A stretch of DNA of 47,635 nucleotides from Allobosea sp. Root483D1 (lineage in GTDB: Bacteria; Pseudomonadota; Alphaproteobacteria; Rhizobiales; Beijerinckiaceae). A program made the translations under genes and the position numbers. The DNA is taken from NCBI RefSeq assembly GCF_001429505.1, contig NZ_LMJW01000018.1, positions 258,712 through 306,346 of the forward strand, in the 5' to 3' direction. Shown in pieces: positions 26,802 to 37,178 of this stretch. The notes beneath the pieces are model-generated. The model was not told where the DNA came from and searched no databases. It saw nothing but the letters and a program-made list of their open reading frames with translations. Positions within the stretch are counted from its first letter, which is position 1, and each line of letters starts with the position of its first letter.

Positions 26802-27299
26802 ATGTCGAAACGGTCGATCATTGTGATCGCGCTCGGCCTCGCCTTGCAAGGCCCGGCTGCGCTCGCCCAGTCGGAGGGCTGGGGCACCGGCTATCAGATG
26901 GGCACCTCCTATGCCGGGGTGAGCGGCGCCGACGGGACGCGGCTCACCTTCTATTGCGGCGATGCGGCGGCGGCTCGCGCCAACCCGGCGATTGCGAGCG
27001 GCCCTTACCTGATGGCCGTCCTGCCCAAGACGCAGCTCAAGGACGCCTTGCCGTCGACGATCGAGATCGTGGCTGACGGCAAGGCGACGCGCGTGCCGGT
27101 CAAGGCTCAATCGGGTGTCGACGAGGTCGAGCTGACCTGGACACCCGATGAGGGTTTCGGCGTCATACAGATGAGGCCGGTGGTGGCGGGCCTGCGCGAG
27201 GCGAAGCGGATCGAATTGCGGGCTGCCGACGCGACCATCCTGCTGCCGACGGACGGTGTGGCGAAGGCCCTGGCTGGCGATCCGCTGCGCTGTCCGTAA
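26802..27299 (+). CDS. Secreted protein of unknown function
   Basis: 165 residues with a signal peptide ending near PAALAQS, so probably periplasmic. The mature part has two Cys (in FYCGDAA and LRCP at the end), mostly beta-strand-like alternation, and no motif I recognise. GGAGG lies 6 nt before the ATG. It follows yqeY by 59 bp and is convergent with the NIPSNAP gene. Confidence 0.7.
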   Translation: MSKRSIIVIALGLALQGPAALAQSEGWGTGYQMGTSYAGVSGADGTRLTFYCGDAAAARANPAIASGPYLMAVLPKTQLKDALPSTIEIVADGKATRVPVKAQSGVDEVELTWTPDEGFGVIQMRPVVAGLREAKRIELRAADATILLPTDGVAKALAGDPLRCP

Positions 27300-27311
27300 G
27301 GAGCCGGCTGC

Positions 27312-27728
27312 TTACGGCGAATAGCTCGTGCGCTGCATCACCCGCTCCTCGATCGCGCCGACCATGCGGCCGTGCTCGGCGGCGCTGCTGTCCTTGATCT
27401 TCGACCATTCGGCATCCTGCATGAAGCGGGCCCAGCGCTCGCGCATCGTCGCTTCATCATGCCAGCGCAGGACATAGACGAACTCGGTGCGGTCCTTGCC
27501 CTTAGCCTCCCACATCGCTGCGATGTCGAAGCCATGGGCCTTCATGATGCGGGCGGCATGGTCGCGGAAGCGGGCGTGGAAGGCCTCCTTGTTGCCGTCG
27601 AAGATCTCGTAGATGCGCAGTTGTTCGATCATGGTCGGTCGCTCGGTCGCTGAGGCAGGGAGGGCGAAGGCGGCCGCCGCGGTGAGCGCGGCCGCAAGCA
27701 AGGCTGATCGCCGGATGGGGCGGTGCAT
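27312..27728 (-). CDS. Exported NIPSNAP-family protein
   Basis: 138 residues. A signal peptide with RR (RPIRRSALLAAALTAAAAFALPASA) precedes a NIPSNAP-type ferredoxin-like domain: MIEQLRIYEIFDGNKEAFHARFRDHAARIMKAHGF, then EFVYVLRWHDEATMRERWARFMQDAEW. Most relatives are cytoplasmic; export is notable. GAGGAG lies 8 nt before the ATG. It follows the LysR gene by 76 bp, with an AT-rich patch between. Confidence 0.85.
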   Translation of the reverse strand: MHRPIRRSALLAAALTAAAAFALPASATERPTMIEQLRIYEIFDGNKEAFHARFRDHAARIMKAHGFDIAAMWEAKGKDRTEFVYVLRWHDEATMRERWARFMQDAEWSKIKDSSAAEHGRMVGAIEERVMQRTSYSP

Positions 27729-27804
27729 GAGCTGAAGCTCCTCGGCTATTGCTGTGCGAGGAGGCTGCCTGCCTGGCTGCTCTCAGTAAAATATATTGTT
27801 CGTC

Positions 27805-28722
27805 CTAGTTTGATATGTCCTGCATATCGATGGCCGCTTGCCGGAGCACGGCGAGGAAATTGTCCCGCGCGGGCGAGCCGCGCGTCGCATCCCAGGCGGC
27901 GATCAGTTCGACATGCGCCATCTCCGGAGGCGCCTCGACTGCGATCGGCCGGAAGGCGACGCCGGCGCGCGGTATCAGCGCCAGCGAAGCCGGGATCAGC
28001 GCGACGCCGAGGCCGCTCGCGACCAGGCTGGCGACAGTCTGCATCTGGCGGGCCTCCTGGACGATGCGCGGCGAGAAGCCGGCGAGCCGGCAAAGCCAGA
28101 TGATCTGGTCGTGGAAGCCGATGCCGAGCTGGCGCTGCGTGCCGATGAAGTCGTCGCCGGCGAGAGCGGCGAGGGGAATGGTCTTGCGTCCAGCAAGCGC
28201 GTGATCGTCCGGCAGGGCGGCGAGGATCGGTTCGCGCAGCAGGCATTCGCTGGCGAGCTGCGCAACCATGATGCCGGGCTGGCGCATCAGGCCGATATCG
28301 GCCTCGCCGGCGGTGATCGCTGCGAGTTGCTCGCCGGTTGTCGCCTCGCGCAGGACAAGCTCGATGCCGGGGAATTCGGCGCGGAAACGGCGCAGCGCCA
28401 ACGGCAAAAGATCATGGGCGGTGCCGACGAAGGTGATCGCGAGGCGGCCGGCCTGGCCGGCGGCGACGCGCTGGGCCTCCCTGATGCCGTCATCGAGCTG
28501 GGCGAGGACGCGCCGGGCGGTGACGAAGAAGGCTGCGCCGGCCGGCGTGAGCGCGACGCTGCGGTTGCTGCGCTCGAACAGGCGGAGGCCGAGCGCGTCT
28601 TCGAGCTTGCGGATCGCCTGGCTGAGCGGCGGCTGCGCCATGTGCAGCCGCTCGGCCGCGCGGTGGAAATTCAGCTCCTCGGCAACGGCGATGAACTGGC
28701 GCAGCAGCCGCGTCTCGATCAT
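27805..28722 (-). CDS. LysR-family regulator
   Basis: 305-residue LysR regulator. MIETRLLRQFIAVAEELNFHRAAERLHMAQPPLSQAIRKLEDALG is a typical N-terminus with the DNA-binding helix MAQPPLSQAIRKLE, and FERSNRSVALTPAG follows. The effector domain resembles the BenM/CatM group (LRLAITFVGTAHDLLPLALRRFRAEFP). Start at MIETRL, with AGGAG upstream. Its target is probably the NIPSNAP gene downstream or another gene; no divergent partner is in range except dnaG. Confidence 0.9.
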   Translation of the reverse strand: MIETRLLRQFIAVAEELNFHRAAERLHMAQPPLSQAIRKLEDALGLRLFERSNRSVALTPAGAAFFVTARRVLAQLDDGIREAQRVAAGQAGRLAITFVGTAHDLLPLALRRFRAEFPGIELVLREATTGEQLAAITAGEADIGLMRQPGIMVAQLASECLLREPILAALPDDHALAGRKTIPLAALAGDDFIGTQRQLGIGFHDQIIWLCRLAGFSPRIVQEARQMQTVASLVASGLGVALIPASLALIPRAGVAFRPIAVEAPPEMAHVELIAAWDATRGSPARDNFLAVLRQAAIDMQDISN

Positions 28723-28848
28723 CGGGCGCGCTCCTGCCTCGCTTCGCCAGCATGGCTGGCTATCACGCGCTGTGGATTGCGCCAATAATCAGGGGAGCGC
28801 TGCGATCGGCGATTGGCACAAGCTCTCCGCATCGCCAGATAGGAAGCC

Positions 28849-30741
28849 ATGAAGTTCCCGCCCTCCGTCCTTGAGGAGATCAAGGCGCGGCTGCCAGTCT
28901 CGGCGGTCGTGGGCAAACGCGTGCGCCTCGCCAAGGCCGGCCGCGAATGGAAGGGGCTCTCGCCCTTCAACGCCGAGAAGACGCCGTCCTTCTTCGTCAA
29001 CGACCAGAAGGGCTCGTTCTTCGATTTCTCCTCCGGCAAGAACGGCGACATCTTCAAGTTCGTGATGGAGACCGAGGGGCTGTCCTTCCCGGAGGCGGTC
29101 GAGAAGCTCGCCTCGGAAGCCGGCGTTATCTTGCCGAAAGTTTCCGTCGAGGCGCAGGTACAGGAGGAGAAGCGCAAGGGGCTGCACGAGGTCGTCGAGC
29201 TCGCGGCACGCTTCTTCGAGGCCGAATTGCAATCCGAGCGCGGCGGGCTGGCGCGGCGTTATCTCTCGGGGCGCGGACTGGAAGGCCAGGCGCGCCAGCT
29301 CTTCCGCATGGGCTATGCCCCGCCCGACCGATTCGCGCTGCGCGATCATCTCGCCGGCAAGGGCGTCGGCGCGGATGCGATGATGGAGACCGGGCTTCTG
29401 GTGCATGGCGAGGAGATCGCCGTGCCCTATGACCGCTTCCGCGACCGGGTCATGTTCCCGATCCATGATGCGCGTGGACGGGTGGTCGCCTTCGGCGGCC
29501 GGGCGATGAGCGCCGAGGTCTCGGCCAAATACCTGAACTCGCCGGAGACGCCGCTCTTCCACAAGGGCGGTCTTCTGTTCAACCACCACAATGCCCGCAA
29601 GGCCGCGCACGACACTGGCCAGGTGATCGTGGTCGAGGGCTATGTCGACGTCATCGCCATGACGCTCGCCGGCTTCCCGCAGGTGGTGGCGCCGCTCGGC
29701 ACTGCGCTGACCGAGGACCAGCTCACCCTGCTCTGGCGCATGGCCGGCGAGCCGGTGATCTGCCTCGACGGCGACAAGGCCGGGCGCAAGGCGGCGAGCC
29801 GGGCGATCGATCTTGCGCTGCCGTTGCTCGAACCGGGGCGCTCGCTCTCCTTCGCGCTGTTGCCGGAGGGGCAGGATCCGGACGATCTCGCCCGCTCCGG
29901 CGGCAAGCCAGCGGTCGCCGAGGTGATCGGTTCGGCAAAGCCGCTGGTCGACATGCTCTGGGCCCGCGAATTCGAGGCGAGCCAGCTCGACACGCCCGAG
30001 CGGCGCGCTGCCTTCGAACGCCGGCTGAAGGAGCCGCTCGGCCTGATCCGCGACGAGGCGACACGCCGGCATTATCGCCGTGAGATCGACGAGCGCATCG
30101 GCCAGCTCTTCGCCCCGCCACCGCAGCAGGAGCGTTTCGAGGGGCGCCGGCAGGGTGGCTTCGGCGGCAATGCGCGCGGCGGACGCGGTTTTCAGCGCGG
30201 CCCGGAGAGGCAGCCGCTGTCGCTGGTGCGGCCGAGCCAGCAGCTCACCAGTTCGCCGCTGATGCAGCGCCGGCATGGCGAGAATCAGCGCGAGGCGTTC
30301 ATCCTGCTGGCGCTGGCGAGCCATCCCGACCTCGTCATGCGCTGCGTCGACGAGATTGCCGAACTCGCACTCGACGGGACGGCGGCCGAACGCTTTCGCC
30401 AGGCGCTGCTCGATGCGGCGATCGACGGCGCCTTCGACCAGGAGGCGTTCGGGCGGCGGCTGGAGCAGGGGCGTGTCGCCGAAGCACGGGCGGCGCTGCT
30501 CGCCGTCACCCAGCCGGCCGAGCGGCTGAAGCTGGCGCAAACTGCTGATCCTGAATCGGTTTTTGATTCGATTCGTCAGGCTCTCGTCTTGCATCATCGC
30601 GCACGCACGCTACATAGCGAGCTGAAGGCAGCCGAACGCGCATTGGCTGACGAACCAACGGAAGCCAATTTCGCCTGGATGAAGGACGTCAAGGGCCGCC
30701 TCGAGACGATCGAGGGGACCGAGGCGAATTCCGACAAGTGA
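28849..30741 (+). CDS. dnaG: DNA primase DnaG without zinc ligands
   Basis: 630-residue primase that makes RNA primers at the replication fork. The N-terminal zinc-finger domain keeps its frame (GLSPFNAEKTPSFFVNDQKG) but the four metal ligands are replaced by S38, N41, D59 and S62 (E. coli has Cys, His, Cys, Cys). The Toprim catalytic core has EGYVD (E263) and LDGDKAGRKAA (D307, D309). A linker rich in Arg, Gly and Gln (about 420-455) leads to the helicase-binding C-terminal region. The degenerate zinc site is found in other Hyphomicrobiales by my recollection. It lies upstream of rpoD. Confidence 0.95.
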   Translation: MKFPPSVLEEIKARLPVSAVVGKRVRLAKAGREWKGLSPFNAEKTPSFFVNDQKGSFFDFSSGKNGDIFKFVMETEGLSFPEAVEKLASEAGVILPKVSVEAQVQEEKRKGLHEVVELAARFFEAELQSERGGLARRYLSGRGLEGQARQLFRMGYAPPDRFALRDHLAGKGVGADAMMETGLLVHGEEIAVPYDRFRDRVMFPIHDARGRVVAFGGRAMSAEVSAKYLNSPETPLFHKGGLLFNHHNARKAAHDTGQVIVVEGYVDVIAMTLAGFPQVVAPLGTALTEDQLTLLWRMAGEPVICLDGDKAGRKAASRAIDLALPLLEPGRSLSFALLPEGQDPDDLARSGGKPAVAEVIGSAKPLVDMLWAREFEASQLDTPERRAAFERRLKEPLGLIRDEATRRHYRREIDERIGQLFAPPPQQERFEGRRQGGFGGNARGGRGFQRGPERQPLSLVRPSQQLTSSPLMQRRHGENQREAFILLALASHPDLVMRCVDEIAELALDGTAAERFRQALLDAAIDGAFDQEAFGRRLEQGRVAEARAALLAVTQPAERLKLAQTADPESVFDSIRQALVLHHRARTLHSELKAAERALADEPTEANFAWMKDVKGRLETIEGTEANSDK

Positions 30742-30933
30742 CCAGGCTGGCGCGTTGCTTTTCGTCGGCAGATCCGGGGTGACTTTCGAGATGGTGCACG
30801 ATTCATCAACGATGGTCGGCGCTATCTGTGACGAATGAGTAGGGTGGGGTGCGCGGCAGCAACGGCAGCCGCGGCGCCCTTTTCTGCGTCGGAGCGGCTA
30901 CCTCCGGCGCGCAAGATGGTGGAGCGCTGATTG
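30742..30933. other. dnaG-rpoD intergenic region
   Basis: 192 bp without a gene. It likely holds the rpoD promoter; no clear hexamers were identified. A hairpin-prone stretch of GC-rich repeats (GCGGCAGC, GCCGCGGCGCC) lies near 30850-30870. Confidence 0.35.
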
Positions 30934-32949
<2,016 letters not shown>

Positions 32950-32960
32950 GACGGGTTTCG

Positions 32961-32991
32961 AACGGGGCGCTTCGGCGCCCCGTTTCTTTTT
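32961..32991 (+). terminator. Intrinsic terminator of rpoD
   Basis: 10-bp stem AACGGGGCGC / GCGCCCCGTT with a TTCG tetraloop, followed by TTCTTTTT. Classical factor-independent terminator 11 bp after the stop. Confidence 0.95.
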
Positions 32992-33023
32992 GTGCAAGCG
33001 ATCGTCGTCTCGCAGATCCGGCT

Positions 33024-34052
33024 CTAGCGATTGGCCGCCGTGGTCTCGCGATAGTCGCTGATCGCATCCATGATATCCCAGGCCGCGAAGACGACGGGGA
33101 CAGTTACGCCGCCGGCTTTGGCGAGGGCCACGTTGCGGTTGCGCGCTGCCAGTTCCGCCGTACGCGTCGTCAAGCGCGCGGTGTCTTCGACTATGCGCTG
33201 GGAGGCCTTCTCGGACGCTTTCCTGGTCAACGTCTGCTGAGCGAGTCGAGCTGACTGCTTATTGATCTCGCCCTGGACCGAGCGGACGATATTTTCGGCG
33301 TTCGCCGAGTTTGCGAGAGCTTTGTCGAGGACACGCGTTGCCCCCTTTCCTGCCAGTTCGCTGCCCCCGGCCTTCCCTCCTTCCATCGCAATCCCTGCCA
33401 CTTGAGCACCGGCGCCGGCGTCCCAACTCTTGATGACCGAATGGGTGACCGAATGAGCGAGGCCCGTGGCTGCAAATGCCGTCGCTCCCGCTCCCGCCTT
33501 GACGCCGAGAATCGTTAGGCCGCCGCCGGCTGTCAGGGTCCCGCCGACCAATGCGGGGGCGACAAATCCGATGCCGACCACGGCCCCAAGGACGGCGACA
33601 CCGACCTGGGCGCCGAGCTTGATGGCGGCTAGATTGTCTATTCCGTCCTGGGTTTCCCGGATGACGTCGCTATTGATGTCCGAGGCGTTCCGGTAAAAAT
33701 TCTGGATGTCCTTCCGCGCCATGTCGCGGAGCTGCCCCATGGTCGTGACATATCCCTGCGCCGCGCCAGGACCCTCTTCGGAGAGCTTGCGGACCCAGGC
33801 CAGAAGATAGCGCTCGTGCAGTTCGTTGGTGCGGCGTTCGACTTTTTCCGGGGAACCTTCCCGCACGACGGCGATGCCAGGCGGCTCTTTCCAGAAGAAG
33901 ACCGTGTAGATCGCATTGATCACCTTGCTGTCCCGATATGTCTCCCATTCGATTTTCAGGGATTGCTGGCTGGCGATGACGAGTGCGCAAGAGCGAAAGA
34001 ACCGGCTGATCGTGGGAAGATCATAACAGACAACCGAAATATTCTTTTGCAT
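33024..34052 (-). CDS. Unrecognised protein with glycine-rich hydrophobic core
   Basis: 342 residues, family not recognised. The N-terminal 140 residues look globular (WETYRDSKVINAIYTVFFWKEPPG; LHERYLLAWVRKLSEEG). Residues 142-205 are glycine- and alanine-rich and strongly hydrophobic (LGAQVGVAVLGAVVGIGFVAP, then GGTLTAGGGLTILGVKAGAGA), able to form one or two membrane hairpins. Residues 245-310 are a long charged helix, likely a coiled coil, and 312-327 are hydrophobic again. This layout resembles some pore-forming or secreted effector-like proteins, but that is a guess. AAGG lies 11 nt upstream. Codon and base use look less GC-rich than neighbours, which may point to transfer. Alone after the rpoD terminator; the region ends 197 bp before DUF2798. 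Confidence 0.7.
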   Translation of the reverse strand: MQKNISVVCYDLPTISRFFRSCALVIASQQSLKIEWETYRDSKVINAIYTVFFWKEPPGIAVVREGSPEKVERRTNELHERYLLAWVRKLSEEGPGAAQGYVTTMGQLRDMARKDIQNFYRNASDINSDVIRETQDGIDNLAAIKLGAQVGVAVLGAVVGIGFVAPALVGGTLTAGGGLTILGVKAGAGATAFAATGLAHSVTHSVIKSWDAGAGAQVAGIAMEGGKAGGSELAGKGATRVLDKALANSANAENIVRSVQGEINKQSARLAQQTLTRKASEKASQRIVEDTARLTTRTAELAARNRNVALAKAGGVTVPVVFAAWDIMDAISDYRETTAANR

Positions 34053-34249
34053 GTTTCCGCCTTTGTTGGAGGTAATTGAGGTATTTCAAGGGGGTGGCCG
34101 CCATGCAGGGCCATTCTGCGAGCCCGGAAAACAGCAGTTCGCCGCGATCGGTTCGACCGCGGGGCCGCGGGGCGATTGGGCTTTTCAGAGCGGCTTTCGA
34201 CCTGCCGCCGCGTCGTGAAGGGCGGCGCGAGCCACCCTCCGCGGGACGG

Positions 34250-34495
34250 TCAGCCCGCCGGCGCGACGAGCATCCCGGTGAGCTTGCGCGCCACCGGCAG
34301 CGCCAGCAGCAGCACCGGGAAGGCGATCAGCCAGGACAGGCCCCAGGCGCCGGGCCAGCTTTGCAGGAAGGCCGGTGTCGGCCCAAGGACGCGCAGCGTC
34401 GAGATTCCCGAGACGATCAGGGTCATCAGGCCCGACAGGATCAACGGGGTGACGAGCGCGCCATAGCGCGCCGGCAATTTGCGGAAACGGTTCAT
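34250..34495 (-). CDS. DUF2798 membrane protein
   Basis: 81-residue protein with two helices (about 14-34 and 53-72). RKLPARYGALVTPLILSGLMTLIVSGISTLR and WLIAFPVLLLALPVARKL match DUF2798, a family of unknown function. A long antisense-like frame upstream was not included. The ribosome site is weak. Confidence 0.8.
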   Translation of the reverse strand: MNRFRKLPARYGALVTPLILSGLMTLIVSGISTLRVLGPTPAFLQSWPGAWGLSWLIAFPVLLLALPVARKLTGMLVAPAG

Positions 34496-34718
34496 GGGAA
34501 CATCCGTAAGGACAGGCTCAGCCGTCATGGCCTTCTGGCATCCTGGCGGCGCTAAGCCGGGGGATGCGTTGCCTGACGTGAGACGCTTACGGCCATCCAA
34601 AGGGACGCGCGCCGCCGTTACGACCCATCCGGGCCGGAGGCAAGCAGAATCGGTCCAGGCAGCCACAGTTCTGCTAGGGTGAGCCTCACAATCGAGGCTT
34701 CCCCTGGAGGAGCTATAG
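34496..34718. other. Divergent intergenic region
   Basis: 223 bp between the DUF2798 gene and the small glycine-rich gene. No known element recognised; both promoters should lie here. Confidence 0.35.
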
Positions 34719-34994
34719 ATGACCGGTATCCCGACCGCCGCCGAGATCGAGGCCGCCAAGGCGGCGCTGCAGGCCAACCTTCCACCCCAGCAGAAGAAGC
34801 AGGAAGAGGAAGGTTCGGCTGCCGGCGACATCGCCGAGGGTGTCCTCGATGTCGCCAGCAACGTCTCGATCGAAGCAATTGGCGTCGCCGTTGAGATCGT
34901 CGGCACCGTGGTCGAAGGCGCGGGCACCGTCGTGGTCGCGACCGGGGAGGCCGTCGTCACGGTGATCGGCGGCATCTTCGAGGGGCTGGGCTAG
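34719..34994 (+). CDS. Small glycine/valine-rich protein
   Basis: 91 residues. The first 35 are hydrophilic with a Pro-Gln-Lys-Glu segment (PPQQKKQEEEG). Residues 36-91 are rich in Gly, Val, Ile and Ala with acidic residues at intervals (IEAIGVAVEIVGTVVEGAGT, GEAVVTVIGGIFEGLG), suggesting an amphipathic membrane-associating or self-assembling stretch. No Cys. GGAGGAG lies 6 nt before the ATG, which makes translation likely. Function not recognised; bacteriocin-like or membrane-surface protein are possibilities only. Confidence 0.7.
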   Translation: MTGIPTAAEIEAAKAALQANLPPQQKKQEEEGSAAGDIAEGVLDVASNVSIEAIGVAVEIVGTVVEGAGTVVVATGEAVVTVIGGIFEGLG

Positions 34995-35051
34995 CAAGCC
35001 GTCCGCGACAGGGATATCGATGCGGGGCCATCGCGGTAAGTGGAGCAAGGC

Positions 35052-35663
35052 ATGTCCCTCGAATTCCTGCTGACTTCGCTGATCATCGTCGCCTCGCCCG
35101 GGACGGGTGCGATCTACACCATCGCCGCCGGGCTGACGCGCGGAGCCAAGGCCAGCGTGCTCGCGTCCTTTGCCTGCACGCTCGGCATCGTGCCGCATCT
35201 GCTCGCCGCGATGATGGGCCTGGCGGCGCTGCTGCACGCCAGCGCTCTCGCCTTCTCGATCGTCAAATATGCCGGCGTCGCCTATCTGCTCTGGATGGCC
35301 TGGCAGACGCTGAAGGAGCAGGGCGCGCTCAGCGTCGAGGCCGCGGCCGACAAGCGCTCGGCCTGGCGCGTGCTGGTCGACGGCCTCGCGCTCAACGTGC
35401 TCAACCCCAAGCTCTCGATCTTCTTCGTCGCCTTCCTGCCGCAGTTCATCGCCGCCGACGAGGCGAGCCCGATGGCGCGCATGCTCGAGCTCTCCGGCGT
35501 GTTCATGGCGATGACCTTCGTCGTCTTCGCGCTCTATGGCCTGTTCGCCGCGGCGATGCGCGACAAGGTGGTGAGCCGACCGGCGGTGATGGCGTGGCTG
35601 CGGCGTACCTTCGCGGCCGCTTTCGTCGCGCTGGGCGCGAAGCTCGCGCTGACCGAGCGGTAA
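35052..35663 (+). CDS. LysE/RhtB-family exporter
   Basis: 203-residue inner-membrane exporter with about six helices. The family pattern appears as SPGTGAIYTIAAGLTRGAKASVLASFACTLGIVPH in the first third, YLLWMAWQTLK at helix 3 and LNPKLSIFFVAFLPQF before helix 4. Amino acids or related compounds are the usual substrates. GGAG lies 6 nt before ATG 35052. The stop overlaps the next start (TAATG). Confidence 0.9.
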   Translation: MSLEFLLTSLIIVASPGTGAIYTIAAGLTRGAKASVLASFACTLGIVPHLLAAMMGLAALLHASALAFSIVKYAGVAYLLWMAWQTLKEQGALSVEAAADKRSAWRVLVDGLALNVLNPKLSIFFVAFLPQFIAADEASPMARMLELSGVFMAMTFVVFALYGLFAAAMRDKVVSRPAVMAWLRRTFAAAFVALGAKLALTER

Positions 35664-36088
35664 TGGCAGGCAAGCAGACCCGCCTCTCGATCGAGACGCG
35701 CGGGGCGGGGCTCTACGAATTCACCGACGCGGTCGCCCGCTTCGTGCGTGAGACGGCGCTCGATGTCGGCCTGCTGACGCTGTTCGTGCGCCATACCTCC
35801 TGCTCGCTGCTGATCCAGGAGAATGCCGACCCTGACGTCAGGCGCGACCTTGCCGCCTTCTTCGCCCGGCTCGTGCCGCCCGCGGACGATCCGTCGATGG
35901 CCTATCTCACCCATCGCGCCGAGGGGCCGGACGACATGCCGGCCCATATCAAGGCGGCGGTGCTGCCGGTCTCGCTTTCCATTCCCGTCAGCGGCGGCCT
36001 GCTGGCGCTCGGGACCTGGCAGGGCATCTACCTGTTCGAGCATCGCACCAGCCCGCATCGGCGCGAGGTCGTGCTGCATCTGGCCTGA
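35663..36088 (+). CDS. YjbQ-family (UPF0047) protein
   Basis: 141-residue member of the YjbQ family, annotated elsewhere as a secondary thiamine-phosphate synthase. LSIETRGAGLYEFTDAVARFV, LFVRHTSCSLLIQENADPDVRRDL and the C-terminal TWQGIYLFEHRTSPHRREVVLHL are the family hallmarks, including the conserved HTSC and EHR. The biological role is uncertain. It overlaps the LysE gene by 1 nt (TAATG), indicating coupled translation. Confidence 0.9.
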   Translation: MAGKQTRLSIETRGAGLYEFTDAVARFVRETALDVGLLTLFVRHTSCSLLIQENADPDVRRDLAAFFARLVPPADDPSMAYLTHRAEGPDDMPAHIKAAVLPVSLSIPVSGGLLALGTWQGIYLFEHRTSPHRREVVLHLA

Positions 36089-36092
36089 GCGG

Positions 36093-36656
36093 TCAGCCCG
36101 TAACAGGGCGGGCCAGCAACCGCATGAACGTGCCGTAGCATTCGTGCAGGTCGTCCGGCGACAGGCCGAGATCGAGCTGCTGGAAGCCGATGAAGGCGGC
36201 GTATTCGACGCGGGCGAGAGCGAGGGCTTCCCGCGCCGTGAAGCGCCCGCTCTCGCCATGAAGCTTTTCCAGATAGACGATGCGCTCGCGGTCGACCTCG
36301 GCGCAGGTCGCGGCCACGCCGGGATCGAGCTGGGCGAGGCGGCGCATGCCCTGCTCGACGCGGACATCGAGGGCGAGCGCCATCCTGTCGAGCGCGACCA
36401 GGCGGTCCTGCGCCGGCCCGCCCTTGTCGGCTTCCTGCATCAGGCGCAGCGTATAGGTCTCGCGCCAATGTGCGGCGAGCGCGGCGAGATAGGCCTCGAT
36501 CGCCGGAAAATGCGCGTAGAAGGAGCCTTTCGTCTTGCCGGCGCGGCGGCAGAGCGCCTCGATCGTCAATCCGGATGGCCCCTGCTCGGCGAGCGCGGTG
36601 AGGCCGAGCCCGAGCCAGTCACTCCGGCGGAAGCGGCGCGGGGCAGGGGAGGTCAC
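36093..36656 (-). CDS. TetR-family repressor
   Basis: 187-residue TetR-type regulator. The DNA-binding domain is RSDWLGLGLTALAEQGPSGLTIEALCRRAGKTKGSFYAHFPAIEAYLAAL (residues about 8-58), with the recognition helix KTKGSFYAHF. The rest is a helical ligand-binding part. The start is GTG, overlapping the stop of the upstream membrane-protein gene by 4 nt (GTGA). Probably the repressor of this two-gene operon through the palindrome at 37030-37073. Confidence 0.88.
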   Translation of the reverse strand: MTSPAPRRFRRSDWLGLGLTALAEQGPSGLTIEALCRRAGKTKGSFYAHFPAIEAYLAALAAHWRETYTLRLMQEADKGGPAQDRLVALDRMALALDVRVEQGMRRLAQLDPGVAATCAEVDRERIVYLEKLHGESGRFTAREALALARVEYAAFIGFQQLDLGLSPDDLHECYGTFMRLLARPVTG

Positions 36657-37024
36657 CGCCACAGGCCGATCGCACCGCTGATCGCAATCGCCGCGAACAG
36701 CGCCCATTGCGGGAAATGCGCGATCCGCAGGCGAAACAGGCCGATCATGCCGAGGCTCCAGAGGCAGAACAGCGCCGCACCGGCAGTGGCGAAGAGGGCG
36801 AGGTCGCGGCTGCCCTGGCCGGTCGCGACGAGGCCGAATGCGAGCGCCAGCGCGGCGAGCACGATCGTCACCAGATGCCAGCAGTAATACATGGTGAATT
36901 TCGGCACGGCGTGCAGCCGCTCTGTCACCAGCAGGGGCGTGGCGACATGCCGGCCGCCGAGAATGACGTGGATCAGGGTCGTGGCGGCGGCGAGCGCGGC
37001 GGCAAGGGCAAGCCAGGCGTTCAT
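36653..37024 (-). CDS. Small four-helix membrane protein
   Basis: 123 residues with four hydrophobic helices. The sequence has conserved-looking His and Cys (HVILGGRH, MYYCWHLVT). No family name recognised. First gene of an operon with TetR. The nested palindrome ends 6 nt upstream of its start. Confidence 0.78.
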   Translation of the reverse strand: MNAWLALAAALAAATTLIHVILGGRHVATPLLVTERLHAVPKFTMYYCWHLVTIVLAALALAFGLVATGQGSRDLALFATAGAALFCLWSLGMIGLFRLRIAHFPQWALFAAIAISGAIGLWR

Positions 37025-37029
37025 GGCGA

Positions 37030-37073
37030 CCTCTCGAAAATATACCGTACTGTATGGTATTATTTTCGAGAGG
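37030..37073. promoter_or_regulatory. Nested palindrome, probable TetR operator
   Basis: Outer 13-bp perfect arms CCTCTCGAAAATA / TATTTTCGAGAGG (37030-37042 / 37061-37073) enclose TACCGTAC-T-GTATGGTA (37043-37059), a one-mismatch palindrome of the usual TetR-operator size. It lies directly upstream of the membrane protein-TetR operon. Confidence 0.75.
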
Positions 37074-37178
37074 AAGCAAGCCTTCGAACTGCAGGCGGAG
37101 GACGGTCCCGATGGCAGGAGGGGGGAGTGCGATGCGGAGAAAGCGAGCGCGGCGACTGTGGTCCGAAGCGGGATGGGA

